Shown here: piece after piece, positions 19,027 to 28,984 of the stretch
Position numbering within the stretch: position 1 is the stretch's first letter
Layout of the letters: each line of letters opens with the position of its first letter
Source of the DNA: CAUZWH01 sp965224275
Lineage (GTDB): Bacteria > Pseudomonadota > Alphaproteobacteria > SHVV01
Assembly: GCA_965224275.1 (NCBI GenBank)
Contig: CBDCYR010000008.1
Location: 169,898-233,897, forward strand
Length of the DNA stretch: 64,000 nt
Direction: 5' to 3'
Program-made: the position numbers and the translations under genes
The notes under the pieces: model-generated
Seen by the model: the letters and a program-made list of their open reading frames with translations, nothing else
The model's database searches: none
Told to the model about the DNA's origin: nothing

Positions 19027-19521
19027 CTAAGAGTCGAACGGGTTGGCGGATTCGGAAAACGCGACGAGCGCATTCGGAAAACGCGACGAGCGCATCAAGA
19101 TGACGCTCCCATCCCGCCGCGTGCCGGTTACGGATCGCAATGCCTTTTTCGCCTCGGAATGCTAGCCAGCCGCGGTGGACGAGTATCAGTTCGGTGGTTT
19201 GGTCGAGGTCGCGGAGCATGACCATGACTTCGGTCATCGCCCGCCAATCGGCATCGGACCAAGTCAGGGTGAACGATCGTTGCGGCTGGCAAATGATGAC
19301 CGTCCCGCTTGTCACCACTTCGTCGCCGTCGCTATCTGTCCAGCGCTCCTCAAAGGCACCACCAACGCGGAGATCGAGGTGAACGGAATCACGCCACCAG
19401 CGTTTGATAAGATCCGGTTCCGCCCAACAGCGCCAAATGTCGTTGCACGAAGCGGCCATTGATCTGTGAAGCTCGATCTTGTCGCGCTCCAGCAGCGAGT
19501 CTTCTTTCGTCTCTTTGGTCT
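19027..19521 (-). pseudogene. SRPBCC (AHSA1-like) protein, broken by IS3 and a 22-bp duplication
   Basis: The minus-strand frame reads SRPBCC/AHSA1 sequence: DKIELHRSMAASCNDIWRCW, PDLIKRWWRDSVHLDLRVGG, then SFTLTWSD and RHAAGWERHLDALVAFSE. It is cut at its 5' end by the IS3 element. If the IS3 is removed, the flank at 22135-22150 supplies an in-frame ATG followed by NEVV. Near the C-terminus a 22-bp direct duplication (19050-19071 and 19072-19093) shifts the frame; deleting one copy restores ...SESANPFDS and a stop at 19027. Such proteins bind hydrophobic ligands or, in AHSA1 proteins, Hsp90-like partners. Confidence 0.78.
19050..19093. repeat. 22-bp tandem duplication inside the SRPBCC gene
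   Basis: Two identical 22-bp units (ATTCGGAAAACGCGACGAGC plus GC) lie at 19050-19071 and 19072-19093. The extra copy changes reading frame (22 is not a multiple of 3) in the last codons of the SRPBCC gene. Confidence 0.9.
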
Positions 19522-19542
19522 TGCCCCATTTTAGTGGACAGT

Positions 19543-19830
19543 TCAGAAAGATCCGGTTGCCTGTTCTTCGAAGTCATCCGGACTGATATTGCCAAGGTAA
19601 CCGTGGCGTCGTTTTCGGTTGTAAAACACCTCGATGTACTCGAACACATCGGCCCGGGCTTCATCCCGAGTTCGATAGCGCACCCGGTTCACGCGCTCTC
19701 GCTTGAGTAGGCCGAAGAAGCTCTCGACAACGGCATTATCGTAGCAGTTGCCTGAGCTGCTCATGCTGCATTCGATGCCATGCCTGGCAAGTTCGTCTCG
19801 GAAGTCATCGCTGGTATATTGGCTGCCACG
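19543..19830 (-). pseudogene. IS3 orfB, 3' part (after the IS110 insertion)
   Basis: This part continues the transposase after the insertion: RGSQYTSDDFRDELARHGIE, NCYDNAVVESFFGLLKRE (the catalytic Glu of the DDE triad), RHGYLGNISPDDFEEQATGS. The preceding half ends LIHHSD at 21208. The DDE core is therefore split, so the enzyme should be inactive. Confidence 0.87.
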
Positions 19831-21207
19831 GACGCTCTCATGTTTGTCAAGCACTCGATGGGGCCGTGAGGACGCGGTAGATCTCGCGGGCCACGTAACG
19901 CTTCAGGCAGCGCATGATCTCGCGTTTGGACAGCCCCTCCAGGGTCCTGCGAGCGACATAGGCTCGGGTCCGCTCGTCGGTTCGCATTCGGCACACGACG
20001 ACCATGTGCAGGGCGGAGTTGGCTTGGCGGTTGCCTCCGCGGTTGAGACGGTGGCGTTGCGTCTTCCCACTCGATGCGGGGATCGGGCAGACGCCGCACG
20101 CCATCATGGCGAAGCTCGCATCTGGCGAAGGCCTCGGAGCGGAGCCGATCCGGGTTATCCCCAACGGCGACCATTACTGCGCCTGCGTTTTCGGTGCCCA
20201 CGCCTTCGAGCTCGAGCAGACTGGGGGCGAGCTCCTCGACCAAGGGGACGATGAACCGGTCGAGTTCAGCGATCTCGTCGTTGATGTCGAGGATTCTGCG
20301 GGCGAGGGACTTCAGGGAGAGCTTGGTCGCGACCACCGGGTCTCGATAGCCGACCGTGTCCGGCCTCCAGGCCGCACAGGTACGGAGGCGCTGCATGCGG
20401 GTGAGGTTGCGGACCTGGTCACGCACTTCCTCCGGTGCGGCAACGATGGTGTTGTAGAGTTGTTGCAGGGCCGCGCGGCGGCACTTGATTGCCGTCTTTC
20501 GCGTTGTTCGCAGCACCCGCAGGGCTTCCACGCTGCCGGAACGGTCTTTGGCCACCTGGACCCGGCGTCTTGTGCGCGCCGCCTCGGCCGCGGAGATCGC
20601 ATCCAGGGCATCGTCCTTGCCCTTGGCTCTTCGGCTGGCTGGGTCCGGCCCGGTCACCTCGAGCACGGGGATACCCGAGAGTGCCAGGTGCCGGGTGATG
20701 CCGGCTCCGTAGGTACCGGTGGATTCCACTCCTACACGAAGCAGCTCGCCATGAGAGCGGAACCAGCGAAGCATCGCCCGGTAGCCGGCTCGGGTGGTGG
20801 AGAACGATTCGGTACCAAGCACCGTTCCGTCGTGGCTCACGACGGCGGCGGTGTGCAGGTCCTGGTGGGTGTCGACGCCACCGATGATCTGGATGTTGTC
20901 GGCTGTTGTAGTCGCCATGTCCGCCCCCTGGTCTATGATGGGTGGAGGGGTTGGCTCCGAACTCAGCCGATGTCGGACACGACAGTGACGGGGCGCCCAA
21001 GGCCGGGCTCTCATCAGGTCACGATGTCGGTCGAGGTCGGAACCTCAACCGGTTGCCCCCGGGTGGCCGACATGTCCGGGGAATGACATCTCGGTCGATC
21101 TGAGTGTGGGTCAAGCCACCCAAGGACGGCCGGCCCTATCAGTCTAGATGCGTCTATCGCTGTGCGGGTCAGGTCACTCCGAGGGAACCGGCCCGCAGAT
21201 ACTCACT
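19831..21207 (-). mobile_element. IS110-family element nested in IS3
   Basis: The boundaries are inferred from where the IS3 orfB frame breaks: after CCACG at 19830 and resuming at GTCCGAG (21208). The 1377-bp insert carries one IS110-type transposase gene. The insertion point is inside the codon stretch for HHSD/RGSQY of orfB. Confidence 0.82.
19847..20918 (-). pseudogene. IS110-family transposase, frameshifted
   Basis: The N-terminal half (from ATG 20918) has the DEDD/RuvC-like region: IIGGVDTHQDLHTAAVVSHD, GVESTGTYGAGITRHL, AKGKDDALDAISAAEAARTR. The C-terminal half, with CPIPASSGKTQRHRLNRGGN (the conserved SG..RxRLxxGGxR region) and LSKREIMRCLKRYVAREIY, lies in another frame. The switch is at about 20115-20140. 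The transposase is probably inactive unless recoded. The start has GGGGGCGG upstream. Confidence 0.85.
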
Positions 21208-21786
21208 GTCCGAGTGGTGAATAAGCGCGCCCTCAGGTTCGCGTGCGTCGATCGCCATCCGCAAGGCCGCCAACACGAGGCGGCGGCTCATCCAGCGGCT
21301 CATCGACCAGCCCACGATCCGGCGCGAATAGAGATCCATCACCACCGCCAGGTACAACCATCCCTCATGCGTGGAGATATACGTGATGTCGGAAGCCCAA
21401 CGTTGATTGGGAGCATCCGCCGAGAAGTTCCGTTTGAGCAGATTCTTCGCTACGGGATGGTTCGGATCACGTTGCGTCGTGACCCGAAAGCGCCGCTTGG
21501 GACATCCTCTAAGCCTTGCCAGACGCATCAGACGGGCCACTTTGTGCCGTCCAACACCGATGCCGCTGGACACTAACTCCGCGTGGATTCTCGGGCTGCC
21601 ATAAACACCTCTGCTGTCTTGATGGACCCGCCTGATCTCCGCCATTAACTCGCGGTCCGATTTCAGGCGGGAACTCTCCGGCCGGGTGCGCCAAGCGTAG
21701 TAACCGCTCGCCGAGACTGCCAACAAACAGCACATCATGCGAACCGGATAACGATCTCGGCGGCGATCGATGCACGCGTACTTCAT
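21208..21786 (-). pseudogene. IS3 orfB, 5' part
   Basis: Typical IS3 orfB start: MKYACIDRRRDRYPVRMMCC, SASGYYAWRTR, then RRVHQDSRGVYGSPRIHAEL and PNQRWASDITYISTHEGWLY (first catalytic Asp). Its start overlaps the orfA end by 4 nt, as is usual for IS3 elements that use programmed -1 frameshifting. It is truncated by IS110 at the HHSD codons. Confidence 0.88.
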
Positions 21787-22079
21787 TTCGACTCCTTGGC
21801 AAAGTACGCCGCCGCTTCCTTTAAAAAATCCCGTTCCTTCTTCACCTGAGCTAGCTCACGCTTGAGCCGCGCCAGCTCTTCATCTCGCGTACGTCCCTGG
21901 CCCGGAAAAGCCTCGTCGCCGAGCAACCGTAACTCATCGCGCCAACGCAGAAACTGACGCGTGCTGATCCCAAGCTCCTCGCATACCGCCTTATCAGTGT
22001 TGCCTTCTTCACTCGCCCTCAGGATCGCTTCCCGCTTGAACTCAGAACTGTACCGTGTGTATCGCTTCGGCTTCGTCAT
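21783..22079 (-). CDS. IS3 orfA (HTH protein)
   Basis: 98 residues from ATG 22079 with AGGTG upstream: YSSEFKREAILRASEEGNTD (helix-turn-helix region), LGISTRQFLRWRDELRLLGD, then a leucine-zipper-like stretch. In IS3 elements OrfA binds the inverted repeats and a frameshift produces the OrfAB transposase. The gene itself is intact. Confidence 0.88.
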   Translation of the reverse strand: MTKPKRYTRYSSEFKREAILRASEEGNTDKAVCEELGISTRQFLRWRDELRLLGDEAFPGQGRTRDEELARLKRELAQVKKERDFLKEAAAYFAKESK

Positions 22080-22229
22080 CTGACACCTCATCGCGCTCAA
22101 TGCGCCTATTCTAGGTGTCCACTGATTCAGGGCAGTACCACTTCATTCATCGAAACCAACTGACCCCGGTACGTTCCGGCCTTAGAATGACACGCTTTTG
22201 CCCTGGAACTCCTTACCACATTTACGCCT

Positions 22230-23051
22230 ATGACCGCCTCGCTTGACGATGTCCGCGCTTTTTGGGAGCGCTCGCCGTTGGCGTCGGCCGATATTGATGC
22301 CGAGCCGGGTACGCCTGAGTTTTTCGCCGCTTTTGATGCGCTCCGTGAGGCCGAAGATTGCGAACCCCCATGGTTGCAAGAGCGGGTCTACCACCTCGCG
22401 AACGCGGCCGGAAAACGTGTTCTCGATATCGGTTGCGGCAATGGCTATGTGCTGTCGCGTTATGCGGCGGCAGGCGCGACGGTGCAAGGGGTCGATATCA
22501 CCGATCGCGCCATTGAAATCTCCCAGCGCCGATTTTCGGGTATGGGTCTAACCGGTAGCTTCACGAGGATCGACGGGCAGGTGCTGCCGTTCGCCGACAG
22601 CTCGCTTGATGTCGTCACATCGATGGGGGTGCTGCACCACGTCCCTGATCCGGATCCCTTGGTTGATGAAGCGTACCGGCTGCTGAAGCCGGGCGGTGAG
22701 ATGATCATCATGCTCTACAACCGGTATAGCTGGCAGTATCAAGTGTTGATGCGGATGAAGCGTTTGGCATTGTCGAGCCATCGTGGCCGCAGCCAGGCCG
22801 ATGCCGTCAATATGGTCGACGGCGCCGAAAATCCGCTTGGCCGCGTCTACAGCCGACCCCAGGCGCGAGCGCTCCTGGAGCGGGCTGGTTTCCGGTCGAC
22901 ATTTTGCGAAGTGCACCAGATCACGTGGCGCCAGCTTCTGCTCGTGCCGCCGCTGGCCGGCCTCGCCGGCGTACTGCTCCCGCCGGCTGGTCGGACGCCG
23001 CTGCGGGCGCTGGGATGGAACGTCTATGTGCGGGCTGCGAAGCCCAGCTGA
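22230..23051 (+). CDS. Class I SAM-dependent methyltransferase
   Basis: A 273-residue protein with the Rossmann-type motifs: GKRVLDIGCGNGYVLSRYA (motif I), GVDITDRAIEISQRR, LDVVTSMGVLHHVPDPDPLVDEA and LLKPGGEMIIMLYNRYSW. The C-terminal part contains a hydrophobic stretch (LLLVPPLAGLAGVLLPP). Many such enzymes methylate small molecules, quinone precursors or lipid-linked sugars; the substrate is not clear. Its stop is 7 bp before the convergent cyclase end. Confidence 0.87.
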   Translation: MTASLDDVRAFWERSPLASADIDAEPGTPEFFAAFDALREAEDCEPPWLQERVYHLANAAGKRVLDIGCGNGYVLSRYAAAGATVQGVDITDRAIEISQRRFSGMGLTGSFTRIDGQVLPFADSSLDVVTSMGVLHHVPDPDPLVDEAYRLLKPGGEMIIMLYNRYSWQYQVLMRMKRLALSSHRGRSQADAVNMVDGAENPLGRVYSRPQARALLERAGFRSTFCEVHQITWRQLLLVPPLAGLAGVLLPPAGRTPLRALGWNVYVRAAKPS

Positions 23052-23057
23052 TACCAA

Positions 23058-25772
23058 CTATTTGTCGGTCATGATGTAAACACCGTTCCAATCTTGCGGC
23101 GGTGGCGTCGTGAGAAAGCGTCGGCAGCGCTCGGCATAGATCTGCGAGGGTTTGTCGTTGGGGTGGGCCGCAAGGGCGGCATCGAATCCGCCCAGTGCGG
23201 TCTGCCATTCTCGCTGACGATAGGCGGTCAAACCGCCACTATATGCGTCGAGCACATCGCTGAGGTTGGGGAACGACTGATGTGTGTGGTGGTCGAGTAC
23301 CTCGAACAAAGAGACCGGTTCGGTCTTGCCTTTGACCTGCATCAGATCGATCTCGCGTAAGCGCGCTCCGTTCCTCATCGCAGCTTTGGTGTATTCGCTG
23401 ATCAATATATTGGCGCCGTAGAAGCGGGTCGCGCTCTCAATCCGCGACGACAGATTTACCGGATCGCCGATCACCGTGTACTCCATGCGCTTGGTCGAGC
23501 CGATGTTGCCGACAATCACCGGACCGGACGAGATGCCGATGCCGTTTTGGATCGGATCGCGACCGCTGGCCTGGCGTTGTTCGTTGTGCGCGCGCAACGC
23601 GATCTGCATGCCGATCGCGGCACGCACCGCATCGTCGGAGTCCTGCTCACCGTTAAACGGTACGCCGAACAAAGCCATGATCGCATCGCCGATGAACTTA
23701 TCCAGCACGCCCTGGCGCTCCATAATCGAATCGACCATCGCTTCGAAGTAATCGTTCAGCATCGAGACGGTGTCGCGCGCGCCCAGCGCCTCGGAGATGG
23801 TGGTGAACCCGCGGATATCGGAGAACAGGATAGAGACCAGTTGATCCTTGCCGCCGAGTTCGGCTTCGCCGCTTTCCAACAGCTGATCGGCAACCTCGGC
23901 CGACATGTAGCGCGCCATCGTACTCTTGACCCGCTTTTCGGTTGTGATGTCCTCCAGCACGACCATCGAGCCGATGCTTTCGTCCATCGCATCGATCAGC
24001 GGGCTTACCGAGGCGTTGACCGACGCGGTGGCCTCGCTGCCGGTCTCGAGCTCGGCCTCGACGGTGATTTCCTGCTCGCCGGTGCGCCCGACCTTTTGCA
24101 AACTGTTGAACAGCCAGAGATTGGAGCCCGAGAACAGCTCGCTGGCGGGCTGGCTGATGATCTCGGCCGACGGGCGTTCGAGAATTTGGAACACGGCATC
24201 GTTCGCCGTCAGCACGCGGTCTTCCAAATCGAGCGTGAAGATGCCGTTGCTGGTGCTTTGTAGAATCGCATCGTTGTAATTTTTCTCGCGCAGCACGTCT
24301 TCGAAGAGCTGAGCGTTCTCCAACGCCACCGCGATCTGTGCGTTGAAAGCGCCAAGCCGACCTTCGTCTTTGGCCGTGAAGGCACCGCCATGTTTGTTGA
24401 GCACCTGCGTGACACCTATCCTTTGCCCCTGTTTGTTGAATATCGGCATACACAGGATGCTCGCGGTCTGATAGCCGATTTCCTGGTCGACAGTGCGGTT
24501 GAAACGGGGGTCGCTATAGGGATCGGGGATGTTTTCGGTGCGGCCGCTCGAGAACGCCGCGCCGGCAATACCGGCATCGCCTGGAATTCGAATTTCCTTA
24601 GTCGCGATGCCTTCGGCCACCCGCGACCACAACTCGCCCGAGGCGCGGTCGTGGAGAAACAGGGTGCTGCGGTCGGCGTTGAGGAGTTCGGTGGTCGCCC
24701 GCATGATGCGGGCTAACAAAACCTCGAGGTTCAACTCGCCGGCGAGGTCGTGCGACATTTCGAGGATCTGCACCTCCTCGCGCAAACTATCGGTCATCAT
24801 ATTGAAGCCGCGAAAGAGATCGGCAAACTCGTCGGTGCCGGTGACGTGCACGAAATTGTCGAGATCGCCGCGCTCTACTCGATCCATCGCCGATATCAGC
24901 CGTGATGCAGAACCCGTGAGTTCGCGGGCGGTCAACAATGAAACGCCGATGCCGCTACCGAGGAACACGGCGACGACGCCGGCGATCCAGGCGAGCAGCG
25001 GCCAAATTTCTGCAAAGCTGACCGCAATACCGAGATCGTCGAACAGCAGTTCGACCCGAAAGACGATGGTCACCGCGAAGAAAATCAGCGGCACCGAGGA
25101 GGTAAACACAGCTAGATAGATCAGCTTATTACGCAGCTTGATCGAGACCGGGCGGATTGGCGGGTTGACGGGTCGCCCGGCGTGATCCCATAGGCGGCGG
25201 ATCAGGGGCGATAAGTGCCGGTTGATCCCGAAATATTCATAGATCGCGTGGATGGGCGCCGCGAGGATCAGGGCGGTCAGCGAGAACACGGTAACCTGCC
25301 AAGCGCTATAGCCGGTATCGCCGATCCGGTTAAGGATCAGCATATAGGCGACGATGGCGACGACCGCGGTCGGGCCGTGGATATAGGTCACGCGTACAAA
25401 CGAGAGCAGCGGCAGGTTGAGAGCTCGGTTGATTGCCCCGTAGGTTGCCGATTCGCTGGGTTCGACTTGGTGCACGAGTTGATCGAGCACGCGACCTACC
25501 GGCCGCGTATTGCGGCGAATGACGTAGAAATCGACCGCAATGACGATGCCGGCCCAGATCGGTACGCCGGCGCCAATCCAGATCCACTGGCGGCCCGTGA
25601 ATTCAAGCCCAAGCAATGCGACGAAGAGTGTAACGAACGTCGCGATCAACGCGCCCTCGACATATTGCCAGAGCAACCGCCAGTTGAGCTCGTTTGCCGA
25701 CAGCCCCTCCCACGGGTGGGGGTCTGACGGTTGCATGGTGTCGTCGAGGGTGGCTTCCATCGGTTTCGTCAT
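23058..25772 (-). CDS. Membrane adenylate/guanylate cyclase with HAMP and GAF domains
   Basis: The ~904-residue protein has an N-terminal membrane module (about six hydrophobic segments), a HAMP-like linker (GSASRLISAMDRVERGDLDNF), a GAF domain (LLNADRSTLFLHDRASGELW, QTASILCMPIFNKQGQRIGV), a PAS-like region, and a class III cyclase catalytic domain: SILFSDIRGFTTISE (metal-binding Asp), DKFIGDAIMALFG (second Asp), NLSSRIESATR. Such enzymes make cAMP or cGMP from ATP/GTP. A short TPR-like tail ends the protein. ATG 25772 is preferred as the most plausible start; the frame stays open further upstream. Confidence 0.87.
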   Translation of the reverse strand: MTKPMEATLDDTMQPSDPHPWEGLSANELNWRLLWQYVEGALIATFVTLFVALLGLEFTGRQWIWIGAGVPIWAGIVIAVDFYVIRRNTRPVGRVLDQLVHQVEPSESATYGAINRALNLPLLSFVRVTYIHGPTAVVAIVAYMLILNRIGDTGYSAWQVTVFSLTALILAAPIHAIYEYFGINRHLSPLIRRLWDHAGRPVNPPIRPVSIKLRNKLIYLAVFTSSVPLIFFAVTIVFRVELLFDDLGIAVSFAEIWPLLAWIAGVVAVFLGSGIGVSLLTARELTGSASRLISAMDRVERGDLDNFVHVTGTDEFADLFRGFNMMTDSLREEVQILEMSHDLAGELNLEVLLARIMRATTELLNADRSTLFLHDRASGELWSRVAEGIATKEIRIPGDAGIAGAAFSSGRTENIPDPYSDPRFNRTVDQEIGYQTASILCMPIFNKQGQRIGVTQVLNKHGGAFTAKDEGRLGAFNAQIAVALENAQLFEDVLREKNYNDAILQSTSNGIFTLDLEDRVLTANDAVFQILERPSAEIISQPASELFSGSNLWLFNSLQKVGRTGEQEITVEAELETGSEATASVNASVSPLIDAMDESIGSMVVLEDITTEKRVKSTMARYMSAEVADQLLESGEAELGGKDQLVSILFSDIRGFTTISEALGARDTVSMLNDYFEAMVDSIMERQGVLDKFIGDAIMALFGVPFNGEQDSDDAVRAAIGMQIALRAHNEQRQASGRDPIQNGIGISSGPVIVGNIGSTKRMEYTVIGDPVNLSSRIESATRFYGANILISEYTKAAMRNGARLREIDLMQVKGKTEPVSLFEVLDHHTHQSFPNLSDVLDAYSGGLTAYRQREWQTALGGFDAALAAHPNDKPSQIYAERCRRFLTTPPPQDWNGVYIMTDK

Positions 25773-26056
25773 GGTTTTTTCTGCCGTAGAGAGATTTGCC
25801 GAGGGCCCAATAGCCGAACCATCGCCGGTTGTGCGATCAGAGGTTAGAACCACGATGGCCATGCAACAACTTAGAAGCTGATCGCTGGTCGCGAAATGAC
25901 CCCGAGGCAACGGGCGCAGCGCAGCCACAGAGGGCGCCGCCTCCGGAAATTCGTCAGGATGAGCGCAATTGGCATCCTGACAAACGATGAACCGCTCGTG
26001 TCTGCAACGCTCGACTCAGATGGGTTTTCTTTCCCCACCTCGCTCGATGTGAAGCG

Positions 26057-26263
26057 TTACTCGTCCTCGAACCTGAAGGAGATATTGAGCCGCACGCGAA
26101 AGGCAGAAATCTTGCCGTTCTCGATCTGCATGTCCTGCTTGACGACTTCGGCAATGCGTAAATCGCGCACAGTTTTACTCGCACGTTCAACGGCTGTGGC
26201 CGCCGCCATTTCCCAGGATTCCGGGCTCGTACCGACGATCTCGATTACTTTATAGACGGCCAT
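26057..26263 (-). CDS. Dodecin
   Basis: A 68-residue protein with the dodecin pattern: MAVYKVIEIVGTSPESWEMA, AAATAVERASKTVRDLRIAEVVKQDM, NGKISAFRVRLNISFRFED. Dodecins form dodecamers that bind flavins (or CoA) and buffer free FMN. The ATG is preceded by AAGGAGG with good spacing. The gene lies between the cyclase gene and the codA-like amidohydrolase. Confidence 0.93.
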   Translation of the reverse strand: MAVYKVIEIVGTSPESWEMAAATAVERASKTVRDLRIAEVVKQDMQIENGKISAFRVRLNISFRFEDE

Positions 26264-26512
26264 GACAACCTCCTTGTCAGCGTGGTCCAAATCGCGGCAC
26301 CGCCGTTCATCAGGATCCCCGAGGGAGAGCTGTGCGGCACCGCGTGATCAAATTCGATTATAGCGGTGTTCGCCGAAAGGTCTCACGGGCCTCTGATAAT
26401 CCGCCGATCCGACTATGTGGAGAGTACCGGGCGCGTATACTGTCCGCGACGGCCGACGATTAAACTCGAATTCCTACCCAAGCCACTGGCTGCGCGAAGC
26501 CGGGAGGACGAC

Positions 26513-27742
26513 ATGGATCTCATTTTGAGAAATGCCCGCGTCCCTCACCAGGAGGCTGGGCCGGTGGTCGACATAGGCGTCGACCAAGGCCGCATCGCCG
26601 CGATCGAGCCAAACCTTGCCGCGGCCGGTCAGGAGATCGACATCAACGGCCGCCTCGTTTCGCCCGGCTTTATCGAGACCCACATCCACCTCGACAAATC
26701 CTGCTTGTTGGACCGCTGCACCTCCCAGGAAGGAACCCTTGAAGAAGCGATCGGTTAGGTCGCGAAGGCCAAGCAGGCGTTTCAGCCCGATGACGTGCGT
26801 GAGCGCGCAATCAAGACACTGGAGAAAAGCATTCTCCAAGGCACCACCCATATGCGCACCCACCTCGAAGTAGATCCCGTGGTCGGCTTGCGCAGCCTAG
26901 AGGGCATTCTGCCTCTGATCGACGACTACAAGTGGGCAATCGACCTGGAAATCTGTGTCTTTCCCCAGGAGGGATTGCTCAACAACCCGGGCACGGACGA
27001 ACTCATGGTGGCGGCGCTGAAGCGTGGCTGCACGGTGGTCGGTGGTGCCCCCTACACCGATTCCGATCCGCCCGGGCAAATTGATCGAATCTTCGAGATG
27101 GCACGCGAATTCGACGTCGACGTAGATATGCACCTTGATTTTGGCAACACCCCCGAGGGCATGACGGTTGATCATGTCTGCAAGAAAACCGATGAGTATG
27201 GCTATGGTGGCCGCGTCGCGATTGGCCACGTCACGCAGATGTCGACCCTGACCGTGGCGGACTTCGAACGCATCACCAAACGCCTCGCCGATGCAGGCGT
27301 TGCGGTAACGGTGCTCCCGTCGACTGACCTCTATCTGATGGGACGCCATCAGGATCACAGCATCATGCGCGGCGTCGTGCCGGTCCATCGCATGCTGCGC
27401 CACGGGGTCAACTGCACGCTATCGTCGAACAATGTGCTCAACCCATTCACACCGTTCGGCGACTGCTCACTCATTCGTATGGCCAATCTTTATGCCAACA
27501 TTTGCCAGGTCGGCCAGATCGACGACACCATCGAGTGTTTTGAAATGGTGACGCGACGCTCGGCCGATCTCCTCAATCTTGATGATTATGGAATAGTGGT
27601 CGGCAAGTCGGCCGATCTGGTCGTCGTCGACAACCACGACCGACAAACCGCGGTGGCCGAATTGTCGCAGCCGCTGATGGGCTTCAAACGCGGCCGGATG
27701 ACCTTCCGCCGTGAGCCGGCGCAACTGTTACGGCCCCAGTAG
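26513..27742 (+). pseudogene. Cytosine-deaminase-like amidohydrolase with an in-frame TAG
   Basis: From ATG 26513 (with GGGAGG upstream) the protein has the amidohydrolase metal motif FIETHIHLDKSC, but TAG at 26756-26758 stops it after codon 81. The frame then continues perfectly to 27742 (RERAIKTLEKSILQ, MRTHLEVDPVVGL, HLDFGNTPEGMTV, AIGHVTQMS, SSNNVLNPFTPFGD and NHDRQTAVAELSQP). CAG to TAG is the simplest explanation. Homologues (CodA, AtzC) deaminate pyrimidine-like or triazine-like rings. As written, only a short fragment would be made unless the stop is suppressed or is an error. The amidase gene follows at 27779, so the two are likely a catabolic operon. Confidence 0.83.
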
Positions 27743-27778
27743 GTCAACGAGTAAGCCACTAAGTAAGTCAGCCAAACC

Positions 27779-28984
27779 GTGGATCGACCCGCCGACACCG
27801 CCACCTTGCCGTTCGACGATCCGGTTGGCGCCTTTTGCCGGGAAAACCACGTCGCCCTGCGCGGCTCCGGCCAGGGACCCCTCACCGGACTGAGTTTCGG
27901 GGTTAAGGATGTCTTCCACATCGCTGGGACTCGCACCGGCTTTGGCAATCCAGAATGGCTGGCGACCCACGAATCGCCAACCCAGACGGCAGCCGCGGTG
28001 CAGCTTTTGCTGGGTGCCGGCGCCGATATGGTCGGTAAAACCTTAAGCGACGAACTCGCCTACAGCCTAACCGGCGAGAACGTGCACTACGGAACGCCAG
28101 TCAACACCCGTGCACCAGACCGCATTCCGGGCGGATCGTCGAACGGTTCTGCCGCGGCGGTTGCCGCGGGCTTGGTCGACTTTGCGTTGGGCACCGATTG
28201 TGGCGGCTCGGTCCGCTTACCGGCCAGCTACTGCGGGATCCTGGGACTACGCCCGACCGTCGATCGGGTGCCGACAGACGGCGTTATCCCGTTCGGTCCG
28301 CCGTTCGACGTGGTGGGCTGGTTGGCGCGCGATCCGGCCGTTCTCGAGAGCGTGGGGCGGGTGCTTCTGGACGACGATCACGCACCGCCAGCGCCTCGGC
28401 GGGTGCTTGCGGCAGCGGATGCGTTTGCCTTGGTGGACGGGCGGGTCGGCGTCGCGCTGGCGCCAGCTATCGAACGCCTGGCCGAGATGGTTGGCGAGCA
28501 GCAGGAGATAGAGGTCACGGCCGCCGGGCTGACCGAGTGGTTCGAGACGTTTCGCGTGGTCCAGGCCGCATCGATTTGGTCCAACCACGGCGAATGGATT
28601 ACCCGCACGAAACCCGCTCTGGGCCCGGGTATTAAGGAGCGCTTCGAGTGGGCCGCCCAGCTCGATCCCGCCGACGTCATTGCCGCCAAGCAGCGACATG
28701 AAACGATCAAATCGCGCATCGGTGAGATCCTCGGCGATGGCGATATCCTCTACCTGCCAACCTCGCCCCGAGTCGCGCCGCTCAAGAGCACACCGGTCGA
28801 TGACATCGAAATTCGTTACCGCACCCAGGCGATGCATCTCCTCTGCATTTCTGGTCTCGGCGGGTTGCCGCAGCTCAGCCTGCCAGTCGCCGAACTCGCC
28901 GGCTTGCCGCTCGGCCTCTCGCTGGTCGGGCCGCGCGGCTCGGATATGCAATTGCTCAAATTGGCTGGGGATCTGCTTACGTAA
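27779..28984 (+). CDS. Amidase-signature family hydrolase
   Basis: A 401-residue amidase with the Ser-Ser-Lys triad motifs: LSFGVKDVF (Lys), RIPGGSSNGSAAAVA (Ser), and LGTDCGGSVRLPASYCG (catalytic Ser). The family hydrolyses carboxamides to acid plus ammonia. GTG 27779 is the start, 36 bp after the codA-like gene, with no strong Shine-Dalgarno, consistent with coupled expression. Together the two genes suggest a short catabolic unit for a cyclic or amide nitrogen compound. Confidence 0.83.
   Translation: MDRPADTATLPFDDPVGAFCRENHVALRGSGQGPLTGLSFGVKDVFHIAGTRTGFGNPEWLATHESPTQTAAAVQLLLGAGADMVGKTLSDELAYSLTGENVHYGTPVNTRAPDRIPGGSSNGSAAAVAAGLVDFALGTDCGGSVRLPASYCGILGLRPTVDRVPTDGVIPFGPPFDVVGWLARDPAVLESVGRVLLDDDHAPPAPRRVLAAADAFALVDGRVGVALAPAIERLAEMVGEQQEIEVTAAGLTEWFETFRVVQAASIWSNHGEWITRTKPALGPGIKERFEWAAQLDPADVIAAKQRHETIKSRIGEILGDGDILYLPTSPRVAPLKSTPVDDIEIRYRTQAMHLLCISGLGGLPQLSLPVAELAGLPLGLSLVGPRGSDMQLLKLAGDLLT

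Larger units (their letters stand above)
19522..22134 (-). mobile_element. IS3-family element, interrupted by an IS110 element
   Basis: The outer ends are imperfect inverted repeats beginning TGCCC and containing AGTGGACA (19522-19540 and 22116-22134). Inside are orfA (21783-22079) and orfB (start at 21786, continuing to 19543 after the internal insertion). Removing the inner IS110 (1377 bp) leaves ~1236 bp, normal for IS3. No matching target-site duplication could be recognised at the flanks, but joining the flanks keeps the host SRPBCC frame. Confidence 0.85.

Noticed and set aside
18461..19459. A long minus-strand protein of ~330 residues beginning at 19459
   Set aside because: Only its first ~130 residues are SRPBCC-like; the rest is out-of-frame sequence after the 22-bp duplication and the MITE arms.
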